From: Anniella stebbinsi
Lineage: Eukaryota; Chordata; Lepidosauria; Squamata; Anniellidae
Length of the DNA: 64,000 bases
Direction of reading: 5' to 3'
Assembly (NCBI GenBank): GCA_029215795.1
Contig: JARDYH010000003.1
Span: 260,125,562-260,189,561 of the forward strand
The translations under genes and the position numbers were made by a program. Positions 21,145 through 31,128 of this stretch are shown here, piece by piece (the first letter of the stretch is position 1; each line of letters begins with the position of its first letter). The notes beneath the pieces are model-generated. The model was given only the letters and a program-made list of their open reading frames with translations. It had not been told where the DNA came from and searched no databases.

Positions 21145-21301
21145 GATGTTTTCATAATGTATTAGTTTTATTTGTTTTTAATATTTTATCTATTTTATGG
21201 TCTTTGTATTTATATCTATTGTTGTTCCCCGCCTCGATCCAGAGGGAGAGGCGGGTTAGAAATAAATATATTATTGTTGTTGTTGTTGTTGTTGTTGTTG
21301 G

Positions 21302-21673
21302 GTGTGTGTGCTAATGGAGACTTGCTGACAAAAGGGGAGGGTGGGGCAGATCTCCTCCTCCAGCACATCATCGTACGGACTTGTGCTTAGTTGGTTGAAT
21401 GGAATTTTTACTAATCCAACTCCCACCCTCATTGCCTGCAGGAACGGAGCCCAGATGAAACTTTAAATCAGTAAATCGCAAGTCAACAAAGCCAGAGCGA
21501 GGGGGGAAAGAGCTCACGCCCATCCGACTACCACAACCAATGAATTGGAGCAGGAAGGAGAAGGGGCAGGGTGGAGTGGAAGAGCAAACAAGCGAAAACT
21601 CACGTGAAAGGAACTGTGTGATGCAGCCCTTGACACGCTTATGAAATGGAGGTAAAACACGCATAGGCAAACC
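21302..21673. other. Unassigned sequence
   Basis: No gene or repeat recognised between the LINE tail and the poly-G run. Confidence 0.4.
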
Positions 21674-21690
21674 GGGGGGGGGGGGGGGGG
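21674..21690. repeat. Poly-G run
   Basis: Seventeen consecutive G residues, which could fold as a G-quadruplex. Confidence 0.95.
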
Positions 21691-21737
21691 ATAGGTGTGA
21701 CGGAGTCCTGAGATAATGAATGCATGTAAAGCACTTT

Positions 21738-21960
21738 GAAAAGTTACAACACAATGCGATGCATGTTTACTCCGAAGTAAGTCCCACATAATGCACTGGA
21801 CCTTACTCCCGAGTAAGTCTATACAGCGCTGAAGATGTACAGTGCAATACAAGGCAATGGAGTTTACTCCCAAGTAAGTCTGCACAGCATGGAAGAGGTG
21901 CAGTGCAATACAATACATGCTTACTTCGAACTACGTCCTTTTATGTTCAGTGGGATAATG
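21738..21960. repeat. Block of four TTACTCC-AAGTAAGTC repeats
   Basis: Near-copies of 'TTTACTCCGAAGTAAGTC' occur near 21768, 21806, 21860 and 21920 (the last reads CTTACTTCGAACTACGTCC). Between them, 'GCAATACAA' and 'ACAGCGCTGAAG/ACAGCATGGAAG' recur. The core is itself an imperfect palindrome. A related single unit lies at 17598-17672. Confidence 0.6.
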
Positions 21961-22935
21961 CCTAGTAAACGTATTTAGGGCTATATCCGAAATATATTAT
22001 TATATAAATAATTCATCCTCACATGAACAGAACTGCAAGAGAATAAAGTCGAGCAGTTCAGTAAAATCTACTATGTCTTGTGGGGGGGAAGGGGGAGGGA
22101 ATAAACTTCCCCTTATACTGTCCAGTTCCTCTATAAACCAAAACTTGAGCAGATCTATGTTTTGCTGTCAAATACTCAAAGAGGAACTGTTTCAAAATAG
22201 AACCATTAAGCGGCATTTGAGTAGGCGATCCATAACTCAAGCAATACGTCTTATCTTTAATATTGCATCTACCCACTGATTTATTGTGTTACATTATAGT
22301 TACACAAGACAGAGGAGCGCAAAGCAGCACAATAGACTGAATGAGTTAAAGGTTATATTTCCACCATTAATAATTCACTCAACCAAAGTTGCTTTGTAAA
22401 GATTTCTTTTGATAAACTCATATTACCACAGCGACAGCCTAGAGTGTTGATGTTGTATTCTTACTAAAACCACGGGGGATAAATAATTCTTGAGGGTACT
22501 TCGGTCGATAACTTTCTCATTCCCACCCCTGGCCCAGATTCTGGTTGACTGGTATTTATTTAAAATGGATTAACTGTTGGAACAACTTAGAGAATGGACA
22601 AAATGTCCGAGGAACCTGACAGAATGTCTATTACAGATATTTAAAAAGAGACTTGGTAAATTTCTACAAGGTGGATTCAAAGAATGCTGTTGGATCATCC
22701 TTGAAGTTCATCCCTCATCTTAATCATCTACACTACAGAACATCCAGTTACCAGTTACCTGTGGCTTAGAACTTTTCCCTCTGACATGCTCACAGTTTTA
22801 GAATACCAACAAATGAGAAAGGGAGCATGACCAAAGTCAGTAATTTGGGGTTTGCATTTCGGCACAGACCATCCCCACTGAACGTATGAAAAGCATGATT
22901 CAGCCCCAAAAAATCTTCTTCAGGTGATTTTTACC
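21961..22935. other. Unassigned AT-rich sequence
   Basis: No gene or known repeat family is recognised. Confidence 0.4.
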
Positions 22936-23287
22936 GGTGGAAAATAAAAGGAAATACTTCTTCACAGAGCACATAGTTAAACTATAGGTTTTGCTACCAC
23001 AAGATGTAGTGATGGCCACCAACTTGGATGGCTTTAAAAGGGGGTTAGGCAAATTCCTGGAGGAGAAGGCTATCAATGGCTTCTAGTCCTGATGGCTATG
23101 TCCTACTTCCAGTACCAGAGGCAGCATGCCTCTGTATACCAATTGCTAGTGAACATGGGCGTGAGGGCACCTTTGCACTTGTGTCCTACTTGTGGGTTCC
23201 TGATCGACAGCTGGTTGGCCACTGTGCGAGGATTGTGCTGGACTAGATGGACCATTGGGTCTGATTCAGCACAGCTCTCTTCTAATG
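22936..23287 (+). mobile_element. CR1-type LINE 3' end (type A)
   Basis: The segment starts in the RT C-terminal tail ('GGAAATACTTCTTCACAGAG') and passes through 'GATGGCCACCAACTTGGATG' and 'CTAGTCCTGATGGCTATG' to the common end near 23287. About 350 bases of 3' sequence remain. Confidence 0.85.
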
Positions 23288-24867
23288 TGGATTCATTTCT
23301 GTAAAATTATCAACATGGATTCGGAGGTGGAAAATGGAGGAAATCTCTGGGTGCGGAGAATTATCTATCACTACTGCTGATTGAATCACTAGCTTCACAT
23401 GAGAGAGGAAGAAAGAGAGGCAGCTGTTTATCAGGGCAGTTTTGATACTGTGCGTGTCAAATACTACAGTGGATGAGCAAGTGAACATTGACGATGGAGC
23501 AGTGGCTAAATTGTGCACTTCCCTCCACTGCCTCAAGGGGCCTTTATGGCTACCATTGATACAGCGGGGGGAACTGAGCAATTTCCAGAGCCTCCATTGG
23601 ACTCCCAGACTCAGTCGGATGATCACGACATCCCTATCTTTTGAGTCCCAAAATGTAAGAAGTATTGACTTTTTTTCATTTATTTTTTGCAAGACTCTAT
23701 ATTGACAATGCTAACAAAACTTTAAATATGAATATGCAATCTCTCCACCATGACAGCAGGAAAATTGTTGTTAGGCTCATATTAGAGCCATCTATATCCT
23801 CCCAAAGGATAAATTAACTTGCTTCATTTGCTTTGGATCACAAATATTTAAAATAACCTTTATAAGCAATACTTTGATGAGTCCACAAGGTGACTTTGCC
23901 TCATTGAATGAATTACTGATGCCACATGAAAAGTGCAGCAAAATTATTTTTGCAAAGACAGTTGGACTTCATCCAGAGGTTATGACAGCTTTGCTAATCT
24001 GAATGCTTCTTTGAAAAATCTTCCTCTGATTGTACTGACTGAGTGGAGATGAACACCTTAAGAGTCCAGAAATTGGGCTTGAACCTTGTGCAGTTAAAGT
24101 TGCTATGAAGGGGAGTTAACGCATGACTAACTACCAGGATTCAAACTGAAAGATGCAGGTAAACAAACAAACAAAAATGATAATTAATTTCTTTCCCCAA
24201 TGCATAGGAGTAGGCAACCCATGTCTCCCCTCTCCCCCAATATATATGTATCCATATAGTAGATATCCTTATTGCTTTGCAAAAGGGAATGTTAAAGTGA
24301 TTAAAGAGTCAATTGACTGCTGAACATCCCCCTTACTAGCTGGGTCATGAGCTGTAATGGTTCCTGAGGAGCCATTTTAATCTAGAAAGTCAATTATCCC
24401 AGAATGAAGAAGAATTTACATGGATATTCTGCAAGGCCTATAGAAGATCTGCTATAATTCAGCCGACCATGAACTAGATCTTTACACATTCTCTGACCAC
24501 CGGGACTAGAATGTCTCCTCTGAAATGCTAACGCTGTTCATCTGGATAAATGTTATAACTACACAACTGTGTGTAGTAAAAAATATCACCTGGACCATTG
24601 AACTGAAAAGGTAAATACGATGATCCAAATTATGTGTGTATGCTGCAATGTAATTTAATGACAATAGATTGTATCTGATGTGAACCAGCAGACCCCTCTG
24701 AAATCATGGAAGACTATAAGATAAAACCTAGAGGGCTTAATCTGGAGAAATGTACATATCAGGAAGTGTTATGTGCGAAACATTATGTGTGTTTATATGA
24801 CATAAGAACACTGACCAAAAGAAGCTAGTTCCTCACATCTGAGTGTGGAAATGAGTATACTGAGAAA
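23288..24867. other. Unassigned AT-rich sequence
   Basis: A long stretch without recognisable repeats or coding motifs. It is one of the larger apparently unique blocks in the window. Confidence 0.4.
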
Positions 24868-24893
24868 GGCCCCGTTCAGAAGACACCTTAAAC

Positions 24894-25213
24894 TAGGCTG
24901 ACCAGATGAAAAGGAGGACAGGGCTCCTGTATCTTTAACAGTTGCAGAGAAAAGGGAATTTCAGCAGGTGTCATTTGTATGCAATTCGTACCTGGTGAAA
25001 TTCCCTCTTCATTACAACAGTTAAAGCTGCAGGGGCCCTGCCTTCTTGTGTACCTGGTCACTCTAGTATAGTGCCTGCAACTTTAATTGTTGTGATGAAA
25101 AGAGGATTTCACCAGGTACTAATTGCATACAAATGACGCCTGCTGAAATTCCCTTTTCTCTGCAACTGTTAAAGATACAGGAGCCTTGTCCTCCTTTTCA
25201 TATGGTCAGCCTA
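24894..25213. mobile_element. 320 bp inverted-dimer MITE
   Basis: A full monomer of the GGTGACCATATGAAAAGGAG family (24894 to about 25066) is fused to a second, truncated monomer in inverted orientation, so both outer ends are the same end (TAGGCTGACC and GGTCAGCCTA). The direct repeat CTTAAAC flanks it at 24887-24893 and 25214-25220. Removing the element and one repeat restores the outer palindrome exactly. A copy with the same junction lies at 31129-31448. Confidence 0.9.
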
Positions 25214-25255
25214 CTTAAACCACGGTTTTAACCATGGTGGTTAAGCCAGAAAGCA

Positions 25256-25365
25256 GGGCTGTGTTCAGAAAACTCCTTAAACCACAGCTTTAACCATGGT
25301 ACCAAGGCAAAAAGCCTTATTCATCGTGGTTAAAGCCATGGTTTAAGGTGCCTTCTGAACACGGC
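25256..25365. mobile_element. Inner palindrome within the outer MITE
   Basis: GGGCTGTGTTCAGAA at the left faces 'TTCTGAACACGGCCT' at the right, with 'CTTAAACCACAG' and 'GCCATGGTTTAAGG' in the arms. It sits at the exact centre of the outer palindrome, between 'GCCAGAAAGCA' and 'GGCTTTCTGGC'. It is either a self-family insertion or the natural loop of a larger element. Confidence 0.6.
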
Positions 25366-25428
25366 CTGGCTTTCTGGCTTAACCACCATGGTTAAAGCCA
25401 TGGTTTAAGGTGACTTCTGAATGGAGCC

Positions 25429-25884
25429 AATGAGACTAAACAGACCTATGTCGTGCTTGCTTGGAACACTAGCTATGCTCTCCTCATCCACATGGGATCC
25501 TACATAGCAGGATCCAAAATCTGGGCTGTGTGCATGGATCTGTTCTTTTTTTTCTTTGCATTCATCACAACGCTGGATTGTTTTGCAGCACAAAAAATAG
25601 GTGTTCACATGTGCAACAGCACTGCCATGTGGAATACGCTAGACCAGGGTGTCTATATTGATTGACATCTATTGTAATCATTAAATTTGCAGTTGGAGGC
25701 CTTATTCAAACATTATTATTTCAGCTGCTTTAACACGTCATGCAGTTTGTTATGCATCTTGTCGAATGATAGTGTGAAGCACGTCCCCTGGAATCATAAC
25801 TTAATGTGGAGTATTCAAAGTTTATTAACTTCTTAATAAACACAGGTTCTACTGCAGCTCTGTCCAAGAGGCCTCCTGAATCTC
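25429..25884. other. Unassigned sequence
   Basis: No gene or repeat family recognised. A T-run lies near 25546-25555. Confidence 0.4.
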
Positions 25885-25887
25885 ATT

Positions 25888-26397
25888 GGCTCAGTTCGGA
25901 CAACACATTAGGCAACGGAGGAGGGGGGGAACAATCATCAGTTGTGTTGCTTATTGTGTCGTCTGGAGGGAAGCACACAATGCACACACAACTGACAGTA
26001 CGTTAATCAGGCACTTTAAACAACAGAGCAAAACAACGGGCTTGCACGTTGTTTAGCCCGAAGCCCCGTTGTTTAAAGTGTCGTCCGAATTCAGTCCCCC
26101 CCTCTCTCCGTGAACTATTCCGTTTCGGAATAGAGTTCTGCTGCCTAGAGCAGCCAAAAAAACCCAGCCGCTCTATGCAGCTGGCAGAACTCACAGTGCA
26201 TGCTGGGATATGGCTGGGGGACACACGGAGGAGAAGCTGCAACCAAAATGGCCGCTGCAAGTTCTTTGCAGCCGGGGCGTTTGCCGGTTCTGAGCAGCGC
26301 CGGCTGCAGTGTGTCGTCTGTGGAGCTCCTCCTGCCTAACGCACGGTCAGTACGTTATTTACCCCTCCGTTTCTTAATATGTTGTCCGAACTGAGCC
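25888..26397. mobile_element. Large MITE, GGCTCAGTTCGGACAAC family, 510 bp
   Basis: The left end GGCTCAGTTCGGACAACACA and the right end 'TGTTGTCCGAACTGAGCC' are perfect-style inverted repeats. The flanks show a 3 bp duplication ATT (25885-25887 and 26398-26400). The interior holds sub-repeats (GTTGTTTA, 'CCCCGTTGTTTAAA') and a GC-rich centre. A colinear relative lies at 42825-43274. No transposase is encoded; a 3 bp duplication fits PIF/Harbinger-like transposition. Confidence 0.85.
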
Positions 26398-26400
26398 ATT

Positions 26401-26590
26401 GTCTTCCAGTCCACATTAGGCAAGTTTGCAGAAGTGTCTGAAATAGTGTAGTGTGTAAGCATAGCAGTGATATAAAAGAAAAAATAAATCACAGTTCGCA
26501 TACCCATGACAAATGATTCACAGAACCATTTCACCATTTGTGTAACACAGTCTGAATTGGAAGTGCCCATTTCCCACTAATTGGCCCAAC
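26401..26590. other. Short spacer
   Basis: No recognisable feature between two large MITEs. Confidence 0.4.
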
Positions 26591-26593
26591 TCA

Positions 26594-27044
26594 AGCCCTT
26601 ACCACATCAGCATTTTCCCCCAGGGTCATCCCTGGTTTGTTCCTGTACATCTAAATGTTGCACAGGGGATCCCGGGGGCAACCGGAGATGTCCCAGGGAT
26701 GACCCTGGGGAAATCCAGGGACAGTGGAAATCACAGATATCCTGGTTTCCCCACCATCCTGGGACATGAAATGGACACAGAGCCGTACGGGATGGCTCCA
26801 TGCCCATAGGGAGAGGGAGAAACAATTCTGCCATCCCCAGGATGGCAGGGGGCACAACGGGTATCCCCTTAACGTCTCCACTGCACAAGGGCTCCTATTG
26901 CTTTAAATGCAACAATATGGCAGGTGCAATGTCCCTTTAATCCTGGGAGTCGCGCTTCCACTTTAGAAGGAGGGGACGATCCCAGAAGCTGGTAAGTCCA
27001 GGATTGTCCCCCCTCCCTCTACACCTACAGGTGTAGAAAGGCCC
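26594..27044. mobile_element. MITE, GGCCYTTTCYACACC family, 451 bp
   Basis: The right end 'GGTGTAGAAAGGCCC' is clear. The left end (AGCCCTTACCACATCAGC) is more diverged. A 3 bp duplication TCA flanks it (26591-26593 and 27045-27047). The interior is GC-rich with long inverted pairs such as 'CAGGGTCATCCCTGG' against 'CCAGGGATGACCCTGG'. Relatives lie at 39926-40056 and 40892-41417. Confidence 0.75.
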
Positions 27045-27089
27045 TCAGTCTGCAGTTAATCAGGACAGGTGGCAGGATTTACCATGTTT

Positions 27090-27235
27090 GTTTGTTTGTT
27101 TTCAATTTGTGCAAATTGCGGATGAATTTTGTGAAAATGTGCATAATTTGCACGAAATGCAGCTGCAATTTGCACAGATGACTCAAATTTGTGAGAATTT
27201 TGGCCACAATTTGCACATTTTTGTATATCGTGTCA
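27090..27235. repeat. TTTGCACAAATT-type degenerate repeat
   Basis: Variants of 'AATTTGCACA' and 'AATTTGTGCA' recur many times in about 140 bases. The same vocabulary appears near 28774-29000, 55680-55780, 56500-56720 and 57430-57660. Confidence 0.55.
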
Positions 27236-27734
27236 AAAGTATGACATTAGATAACTTTGCATTAAAATTTCTTCTTCGTCCTTACATTCAACTTAGAATA
27301 GTAGATTGCAGAGGAATCATCTTGTTCCCTGGGTGCTGTATGGTTTTCCCCTCTCTTCTTTAGCTGTGTTGTTTTCCTCTATCTTTGCTCTCCCAGTCCT
27401 CCTCCTCATTGGCCAATGATTTCCTCAATTTTACTGGCTGGGGCAAATGTAATTTTGTTTGCAAGTTGCTCATGACAACATCGTGTCAGATTGAGCATTA
27501 TGACATCACTGACAAAAGTCACATGGATTGTGAAAACCAGGAGGATAAAAATGATGTTGTATGGAGGAGGCCAAAGAGACCCTGAAGTCAAAGAAGAAGA
27601 AAGAAAATGGCACCAGGAAGAACACCACTGAAGCATCACAAATGTGTCTGTGGCTCGTGGTAAAAACCAACCAATATGAGAAGCACTTCTCAACATGCAT
27701 CCAAAGAACACAGAACAAGACAGATTTCATGTGA
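27236..27734. other. Unassigned sequence
   Basis: No gene or repeat recognised. Confidence 0.4.
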
Positions 27735-27985
27735 ACGTAAAAAGATTCATGCTGGATCAGACCAAGGGTAATTCTAGTCCAGCATTTTGTTCACCCAGTG
27801 GCCAACCAGCTGCCCATGGTAAACCCTCAAGCAATATATGAGATAACCCACAAGCAGGACAGAGGTGCACCCTCCCATCCATGTTCCCCAGCAACTGGTG
27901 TACAAAGGCATATTGCCTCTAATATGGGAGATAGCATATAGTGATCAGGACTAGTAGCCATTTATAACCTTCTCTTCCAGAAATG
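27735..27985 (-). mobile_element. CR1-type LINE 3' end (type A)
   Basis: The fragment starts at the common 3' end (ATTCATGCTGGATCAGACC) and includes 'CCATGTTCCCCAGCAACTGG' and 'GATCAGGACTAGTAGCC'. It is truncated after about 250 bases. Confidence 0.85.
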
Positions 27986-28769
27986 TGTGCTCATCTCTTA
28001 AATTCTGCTCCCTCCCAATGTAGTTGTAAAGTTGGCCTGACCTGTATCTGTTCTGCCCTATTTCCCCCACTCTGCTCAATACCAACAAAGTATTTGGTCC
28101 AACAAAGCAATATTCCTTTTTTTTTATTACTGTTTCTGCATTCCTTGATCACTCTTGCTAAATATAATCTCAATTATACATCCCTCAAATGATTTCCAAT
28201 GAAAGTCTTAAGTCTTCCTACTTTTCGTACCAATAATCAATCACATGGCCTAAAGCCCTGCAGAGATGAAGAGCTGTTTGTCTCATGTTTTACTCTGAAG
28301 TTAGGAACAATTTCAGCCCATTAACTGGCTGTATTCAATGTTAGAGGGTGAGGTTAAAGACACTCCTATGTCTGCGCATGCACTTTTGCTTCCTCCAATA
28401 GTTTTGCCTCCCTTGCTTGACATTATTTCTGTAATAGCTGGAGTCAGCCTCCAACTCAATTGTGTTTTGCTGGTGCTATTTCTGAACAGATCTCATCTAC
28501 CAATGAAAGCTCTGAACTTTGGAGCATAAGAAATCATTGTTAACTTCCTATCTGAAGTGCTGTAGCCCTCTCAGAAAAACACAGATGCACAAGGGGAAAA
28601 GTAAGACACATCTGACTGGAGGAACAAAAGTTGGTATTGACGTGCCTCTAACCAACTATAAAACTTATGAAGTCAGGATGCGCAAGAACATTTTTTTCCT
28701 GCTCGCATAGAATATGAGCATGGCCTATTCACAACCCTGAACTGGAACACAAGAACACATTCTCCCGAC
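27986..28769. other. Unassigned sequence
   Basis: No gene or repeat recognised. A T-run lies near 28117-28126. Confidence 0.4.
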
Positions 28770-29097
28770 ACATTTGCAAATCCCTGAGTGTCCACTCACG
28801 TTTGGAAAATATACAAATTTTGAAGAGAAGAAAAATATCTCGCAATTAGGTAACTTTAAAAATGTGCCATTTCACATTTTCTTCTGCAGGGGAGATCTGT
28901 GCAAATCTGGAATCTGCACAAATTTGAGGGCTTTTGTGCAGCTTTCAAGTTTGTTCACATTGGTTTTGCCCAATTTTCCCATTCATGCAAAATGAACAGA
29001 GATTCCAAACCGTTAGTGCAAACCGAGGGAAGACAACGCAAGCAGCAAGCCAATGTTCAGAGGATATGGGTGAACACACTTGCTTGCACATCCCTAT
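28770..29097. mobile_element. Probable MITE with GCACATCCCTA end
   Basis: The right end 'TTGCACATCCCTATTA' is the inverted form of the TAGGGATGT start seen at 55644 and 36543. The interior is full of 'CAAATTTG' and 'TTGTGCA' words. The left end is diverged ('TTGCAAATCCCTGAG' near 28771). Confidence 0.45.
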
Positions 29098-29159
29098 TAT
29101 GAAGAATTGTGCATTAGTTCCCAAGGTAAAGATCGTACGCACATGTGGCATGGGTTGTC

Positions 29160-29310
29160 ATGGTAACGGAAGGAGGAGAAAAGGGAGGAGTGGCATTTGG
29201 GAGTGGTTAGGAGAGGAGCAGGAGAGAGATGGAGGAACAAGAGGAGGAAGAAAAAGGGGAGGAGGAAGGTTTTTGAGGGACTTTGGGAAGATAAGAGAGA
29301 GAAGGCGACG
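29160..29310. repeat. Purine-rich (GGA)n-like tract
   Basis: The plus strand is almost only A and G with recurring GGAGGA and GAGGAAG units. Confidence 0.75.
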
Positions 29311-30264
29311 CTGGACGAAATGTCTGTAAGGAGCAGGGGATTGGGCAGCCTGCCACGTTGAACAGCATTTCAGGAGTAGCATCAAGAAGTTTACCAGAGT
29401 GATGTGCAGGGGCCTGCAGGAACGGTTGAACAACTATTTAGGAGTTGAGACAACCCAGGGGACTCACAGAGTGCTAATTGTTAAGTTGTTAATAATAAAT
29501 TCTTAAGTTTTGTAAAACGAAGGGCTTCCGTGTTTGGCTAAGTTCCGGAGCTTCACCCAGATTCCTTACTTATGGTTATACACACTGTCCAGGATGCTCT
29601 TCCAAAGGCTTAGATGTGCTCTTGCAATGGAACTCACTCAGATGGATAAACCCGGCATTGTCACCAAGAGTTCTGAGTGGCAGAGGTGGGATAGTAATGG
29701 TGAGTAGGGATGAATGAATCTGACAGTTTCAATTTTTCTCCCTTTCTCGTTTTTCCAACCTTAAATTCAGTTTGTCAGGAAAGTTGAGATTTTATTTATA
29801 TTAAAAAGATGCTTTAAAATTTGAACGTATTTTTGTTTGTAATTTTGCTTAATGTACTAATTTTTACAAGCAATGTTACTCATACGATGCATCTTTGAAC
29901 ATTATTTTCACTAATATGTAAATTTTTAAGTGTACTTCTCCCTAATATACTCAATTTTGATTGCATTTTTAACTGGAGAACTCCATTCCGAAGTTCAGCA
30001 GGATTTTTAACAATAACTGAGTCTTGATTTGCATATTAATTCAACAAGGCAACATTAGATAAGTTTGTGATTCCAAGACCATCCGAAATGCTGTGTTTGG
30101 CCATATTCTTAAGAGAATAGAAATAATTACTACTATTACCTGTTATAGGCTCTTTATAGTGTTATAGGCTTATAGAACTTGGTTCCCAGCCATCTAAATC
30201 CGCCCACACATTTCCTTTGGCAATAGGGTGAGAACAAGTTCCATTCAAAAACGATAACACTTAC
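29311..30264. other. Unassigned AT-rich sequence, possible old MITE
   Basis: Around 29705-30000, 'TAGGGATGAATGAATCTG' followed by AT-rich words such as 'TGTACTAATTTTTACAAGC' suggests a relative of the TAGGGATGT family. The remainder is unassigned. Confidence 0.3.
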
Positions 30265-30464
30265 GGCATGATCCAGCCAAAGTTAAGCACATTTAAGTCC
30301 TGTTGAATTCAATTCAAAGCATGCTTAACTCTCTCCCATTCAATTCAACAGGACTTAAATCTAAGTTCTATCAAGGTTTTCTTCCACTGAAATCAAAAAC
30401 ACTTCAATGGAAGTTTTGAAATCATCAAGACTTCCAAGTGCTTAACTCTGGTTGGATCATGTGC
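30265..30464. mobile_element. Fold-back MITE, GGCATGATCCAGCC ends
   Basis: GGCATGATCCAGCCAAAGTT and 'GTTAAGCAC' at the left face 'GTGCTTAACTCTGGTTGG' and 'ATCATGTGC' at the right. Within it, 'AAGTCCTGTTGAATTCAATT' faces 'ATTCAATTCAACAGGACTT', giving two nested hairpin arms. Only one copy is seen. Confidence 0.7.
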
Positions 30465-30927
30465 TTACCATCCTCACAACACATGTTGAGTGTTCAAACT
30501 GCTTCAAGTTTCTGGCACCTACTGTACTAAGAATGGCTTAAGGACACTCAGAACAAACATATAAGTACAATGTAATTGAGTACTTCCCCATCCCTTCATG
30601 AACTGACATTCACAGAATGTCTAATGGTACTTCTGGCCACATTTTAAAATGCTTCCTAATAGTGAATGTGCGAAGAGGGGAGAGTGAGGTGATGCATGTT
30701 AGCGCCACCTCCAATGTCCCTGTGCCACAGAGAGATCCACACTGTCAGCCAGCACACTAAATCATCTCTCATGATCAAGGGATGTAAGACGAATTAGTTT
30801 CTGTTCAGTTTTGACCAGAATGTACCCACTTTGCACTTCCCAGAACCAAACATAGATCCGAATCTAATCTGTGGTCAAAGTTCGTATATTTCCAAAGTTC
30901 TGATGCCATTCATGGAAGAAAAAAAAT

Positions 30928-31102
30928 TAGGCTGACCAGATAAATCCAGGTCAGGGCTCATGTAACTTTAACAGTTGTAGAGAAAAGGAAATTTCAGCCA
31001 GTGTCATTTGTATGTAATTAGTTCCTGGTGAAATTCCCTCTTCATCACAACAGTTAAAGGTGCAGGGGCCCTGCCTTCTTTTGTATCTGGTCCCTCTAGA
31101 TA
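30928..31102. mobile_element. MITE monomer, GGTGACC family, next to a dimer
   Basis: The monomer begins TAGGCTGACCAGATAAATCC and ends 'GTATCTGGTCCCTCTA'. It closely matches, in inverted orientation, the right half of the following dimer (both carry the unusual 'CCAGGTCAGGGCTCATGTAA' variant). The left flank AAAAAAT and the bases after 31448 (AAGAAAT) agree at six of seven positions, which would fit insertion of the whole cluster as one unit. Confidence 0.75.
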
Positions 31103-31128
31103 ACATAATGTTCTTTAACATTCTAACC

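Larger units (their letters stand above)
18555..21301 (+). mobile_element. L2/CR1-superfamily LINE, 2.75 kb, EN-RT remnants
   Basis: This is the longest element in the window. It enters in the endonuclease (EN) domain ('GGGVAVVYKD' near 18563-18600), continues through the linker, RT palm and C-terminal domain, and ends with a GC hairpin 'CCCCGCCTCGATCC..GAGGCGGG' and a (TTG)n tail at 21272-21301. The frames shift several times and contain stops, so it is inactive. It lacks the N-terminus of EN and any ORF1. Confidence 0.93.
24868..25428. mobile_element. Nested MITE complex (outer TTAAACC palindrome)
   Basis: The outer ends GGCCCCGTTCAGAAGACACC (24868) and 'GGTGACTTCTGAATGGAGCC' (ending 25428) are inverted copies. 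Arms rich in 'CCTTAAACC' and 'AACCATGG' continue inward. The outer element is interrupted by a dimeric MITE (24894-25213) and, at its centre, by a second palindrome with related ends (about 25256-25365). The ends resemble the GGGCCTGTTCAGAC family. Confidence 0.8.

Noticed and set aside
18555..21301. An endogenous retrovirus pol gene
   Set aside because: The endonuclease is of AP type and the end is a simple-repeat tail without LTRs, integrase or protease, so it is a non-LTR LINE.
21674..21690. A functional G-quadruplex regulatory site
   Set aside because: Poly-G runs also occur at 32465 and as poly-C at 2592; without a gene nearby a homopolymer is the simpler reading.
26607..26888. A proline-rich minus-strand open frame of 93 codons
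   Set aside because: It lies wholly inside the GC-rich MITE 26594-27044 and arises from its composition.
28934..29329. A basic 131-codon open frame ending in a GRRKRGGG-type tail
   Set aside because: The tail is the translation of the purine-rich tract at 29160-29310 and the front part is MITE sequence.
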